The notes under the pieces were generated by a model, which was not told where the DNA came from, did no database searches, and saw only the letters and a program-made list of their open reading frames with translations. Shown here in pieces: positions 7,322 through 10,010 of a stretch of 10,010 bases of DNA. Source of the stretch: Pseudomonadota bacterium (GTDB taxonomy: Bacteria; Pseudomonadota; Gammaproteobacteria; Burkholderiales; Burkholderiaceae_C); the NCBI GenBank assembly GCA_023394015.1, contig JAEXBL010000461.1, positions 1 to 10,010 on the forward strand, written 5' to 3'. The first letter of the stretch is position 1. Each line of letters begins with the position of its first letter. The translations under genes were made by a program, and so were the position numbers.

Positions 7322-7786
7322 ATGGACCTCGAAGCCCGCGCCCACGCCGAACACCCCGAGGAGCTGCGCCTGTGGCTGCGCCTGCTCACTTGCACGCAGC
7401 TGATCGAAAAGCAGATCCGCACCGACCTGCGCGAGCAGTTCGATACGACGCTGCCGCGCTTCGATTTGATGGCGCAGCTGGAGCGCGCGCCCGAGGGCCT
7501 GCGCATGAACGAGCTGTCGCGCCGGCTGATGGTGACCGGCGGCAACGTCACCGGCATCACCGACCAGCTCGAGGCCGAGGGCCTGGTCGAGCGCACCGAA
7601 GTCGAGGGCGACCGCCGCGCCTTCCGCGTGCGCCTCACGGCCAAGGGGCGCCGGCAGTTCAACGCCATGGCCCAGGCGCACGAGGCCTGGATCGTGGATG
7701 CCTTCGCGGCGCTCGGCCCGCGCGACATCGCCACCTTGCACGCCCTGCTCGGCAAGGTGAAGCAGCACTTCTTGGAGACCGCATGA
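7322..7786 (+). CDS. MarR-family transcriptional regulator
   Basis: This encodes 154 residues, normal for MarR. Helices at the N-terminus ([19 protein letters not shown]) form the dimer interface. The winged helix-turn-helix comprises [23 protein letters not shown], the recognition helix region [17 protein letters not shown] (72-88) and the wing with the conserved DRR (97-99) and LTAKG. The ATG at 7322 has GGAGGG (7307-7312) 9 bp upstream, inside the end of the flavoprotein gene. The gap to the flavoprotein stop is 2 bp, and the stop codon overlaps the next ATG (ATGA), so translation is probably coupled along the operon. MarR proteins in aromatic-CoA clusters usually repress until a CoA thioester binds; the palindrome at 4860-4881 is the likely operator. 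The ligand is inferred, not shown. Confidence 0.93.
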   Translation: MDLEARAHAEHPEELRLWLRLLTCTQLIEKQIRTDLREQFDTTLPRFDLMAQLERAPEGLRMNELSRRLMVTGGNVTGITDQLEAEGLVERTEVEGDRRAFRVRLTAKGRRQFNAMAQAHEAWIVDAFAALGPRDIATLHALLGKVKQHFLETA

Positions 7787-8640
7787 AGCACTACATCGGC
7801 GCCGGCAACCCCATGCGCCCGCAGTTCGACGCCCGCGCCCCCTACGCCTCGCGGCATTTCCACTGGCAGTGCGGCGCGGACGGCGTGGCCACCATCACGC
7901 TCAACCGGCCCGAGCGCAAGAACCCACTCACCTTCGACAGCTATGGCGAGCTGCGCGATCTGTTCAACGCGCTGCGCTACGCCACCGACGTGAAGGCGGT
8001 GGTGCTGGCGGGCGAGGGCGGCAACTTCTGCTCCGGCGGCGACGTGCACGACATCATCGGCCCGCTGACGCGGATGAGCATGCCCGAGCTGCTGGAGTTC
8101 ACGCGCATGACGGGCGACCTGGTGAAGGCCATGCGCGGCTGCCCGCAGCCGGTCATCGGCGCCATCGACGGCGTGTGCGCCGGCGCCGGCGCCATGATGG
8201 CGCTGGCCTGCGACCTGCGCTACGGCACCGACCGGACCAGGACGGCCTTTTTGTTCACCCGCGTCGGCCTGGCCGGCGCCGACATGGGCGCCTGCGCGCT
8301 GCTGCCGCGCGTGATCGGCCAGGGCCGCGCCAGCGAGCTGCTGTTCACCGGCCGCGCCATGACGGCGCCCGAGGGCCTGGCCTGGGGCTTCTTCAATGCG
8401 CTGCACGGCAGCGATGAACTGCTGCACCAGGCCCAGGCCATGGCCCGCGAGTTGGCCGCCGGCCCCACCTTTGCCCACGGCATGACCAAGACCATGCTCA
8501 GCCAGGAATGGGCCATGACCATTGAGCAGGCCATCGAGGCCGAGGCGCAGGCGCAGGCCATCTGCATGCAGACGCAGGATTTTCGGCGTGCGTATGAGGC
8601 GTTCGCGGCGAAGAAGACACCGGTGTTCGGGGGTGATTGA
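7783..8640 (+). CDS. Crotonase-superfamily protein (enoyl-CoA hydratase/isomerase-like), hydratase glutamates absent
   Basis: This encodes 285 residues beginning at the ATG that overlaps the MarR stop by 4 bp, with GGAGA (7774-7778) as ribosome-binding site. The crotonase fold is clear: [14 protein letters not shown], the first oxyanion-hole segment FCSGGDV (82-88), the second at CAGAG (132-136), ACDLRYG, and LLPRVIG (173-179). Aligning by eye with rat mitochondrial hydratase, Glu144 corresponds to Met138 and Glu164 to about Thr159, so simple hydratase chemistry is unlikely. Asp167 in GADMGA falls where PaaG and other isomerases of the superfamily carry their catalytic acid. It may therefore isomerise, or hydrolytically open, the dearomatised ring made by the upstream flavoprotein. 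The N-terminal extension of about 25 residues before the first strand is slightly longer than usual. Family is certain; reaction is inferred. Confidence 0.9.
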   Translation: MKHYIGAGNPMRPQFDARAPYASRHFHWQCGADGVATITLNRPERKNPLTFDSYGELRDLFNALRYATDVKAVVLAGEGGNFCSGGDVHDIIGPLTRMSMPELLEFTRMTGDLVKAMRGCPQPVIGAIDGVCAGAGAMMALACDLRYGTDRTRTAFLFTRVGLAGADMGACALLPRVIGQGRASELLFTGRAMTAPEGLAWGFFNALHGSDELLHQAQAMARELAAGPTFAHGMTKTMLSQEWAMTIEQAIEAEAQAQAICMQTQDFRRAYEAFAAKKTPVFGGD

Positions 8641-8650
8641 TCTTCAACAG

Positions 8651-8748
8651 CCGGACGCGAAGAACGCCAAGATGTCGCGAAGAACGCGAAAGAAAACCAT
8701 CTGATTTTTTCGCGCATTTCGCGTGACCTTCGCGTCCTTCGCGTCCGG
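8651..8748. repeat. 98-bp near-perfect inverted repeat with internal 9-bp units, between two operon genes
   Basis: Bases pair symmetrically about 8699/8700: CCGGACGCGAAG (8651-8662) with its complement ending at 8748, then continuing inward with only scattered mismatches to an inner stem CGCGAAAGAA (8685-8694) against TTTTTTCGCG (8705-8714). The loop is about 10 bases. Each arm is built from related CGCGAA units, including two identical tandem copies of TTCGCGTCC (8729-8737, 8738-8746). It fills most of the 131-bp gap between the crotonase and acyl-CoA dehydrogenase genes and resembles REP- or MITE-type palindromes dispersed in Burkholderiales genomes. As RNA it would be a very stable hairpin. 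The T-run lies inside the inner stem, so it is not a standard terminator. Confidence 0.85.
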
Positions 8749-8771
8749 TATTCATTGCAAGGCCCGCACAC

Positions 8772-9959
<1,188 letters not shown>

Positions 9960-9980
9960 CGACGTCTCCGGAATTCTTCT

Positions 9981-10004
9981 CCCTCTCCCGCGTGCGGGAG
10001 AGGG
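9981..10004. repeat. Start of a second palindromic repeat at the right edge
   Basis: CCCTCTCCCGC (9981-9991) is a perfect inverted repeat of GCGGGAGAGGG (9994-10004) with a 2-base centre; the sequence continues as CAGGGG to the window end. From memory, the motif CCCTCTCCC...GGGAGAGGG belongs to a family of intergenic palindromes common in GC-rich proteobacteria. It starts 21 bp after the dehydrogenase stop codon and may serve as a 3' hairpin for that transcript. An ATG overlapping that stop (9956) opens a frame running through the repeat to the edge, so a following gene there cannot be excluded. Confidence 0.7.
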
Positions 10005-10010
10005 CAGGGG

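Noticed and set aside
8685..8714. Factor-independent terminator formed by the inner stem and T-run of the palindrome
   Set aside because: The six Ts pair within the stem and are followed by more paired GC sequence rather than ending the hairpin, so the usual stem-then-U-tract geometry is absent.
8651..8748. CRISPR array or direct-repeat array in the crotonase-dehydrogenase gap
   Set aside because: The repeated CGCGAA units are short, have no unique spacers and are arranged as two arms of one palindrome.

Overview
The window is very GC-rich, densely packed chromosomal DNA with strongly G/C-biased third codon positions. A Bug/TctC-type periplasmic receptor, a DUF1840 protein and a fused flavoprotein of the 2-aminobenzoyl-CoA monooxygenase/reductase (salicylyl-CoA 5-hydroxylase) type all point to a betaproteobacterium of the order Burkholderiales, most likely Comamonadaceae. 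The genus cannot be fixed from the sequence alone. No tRNA, rRNA, CRISPR array, transposase or phage gene is visible.

Left part (1-2657, plus strand): the C-terminal part of a phenylacetate-CoA-ligase-like adenylate-forming enzyme cut by the window edge, a Bug/TctC periplasmic solute-binding protein, and a small 123-residue protein of unknown function. They are co-directional with short gaps and look like an uptake-plus-activation module. The ligase-like protein has no canonical P-loop where family members carry one.

Middle part (2668-4718, minus strand): a complete amidohydrolase with a lipoprotein signal and all metal ligands, preceded by a DUF1840 gene. The 191-bp gap between them carries a pair of 13-bp direct repeats.

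Right part (4851-9959, plus strand): a catabolic operon. A near-consensus promoter, with a 22-bp imperfect palindrome lying over its spacer and -10, drives a bifunctional flavoprotein (FAD monooxygenase fused to an Old Yellow Enzyme reductase). Next comes a MarR regulator 2 bp downstream, then a crotonase-superfamily protein overlapping the regulator by 4 bp. After a 98-bp near-perfect inverted repeat comes an acyl-CoA dehydrogenase. The arrangement fits a hybrid aerobic/CoA-thioester route for an ortho-substituted benzoate (anthranilate or salicylate). The flavoprotein would hydroxylate and dearomatise the aryl-CoA, the crotonase-like enzyme would isomerise or open the ring, and the dehydrogenase would start beta-oxidation-like steps. 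MarR plausibly represses the promoter in the absence of an aryl-CoA ligand. The CoA ligase for this route is not in the window, unless the partial ligase at the left edge serves it. The last 30 bases begin a second, different palindromic repeat.

The points most worth following up are the promoter/operator with a predicted leaderless ATG, the crotonase lacking both hydratase glutamates, the 98-bp palindrome inside the operon, the ligase with a degenerate P-loop, and the unassigned 123-residue protein with a hydrolase-like Ser motif.
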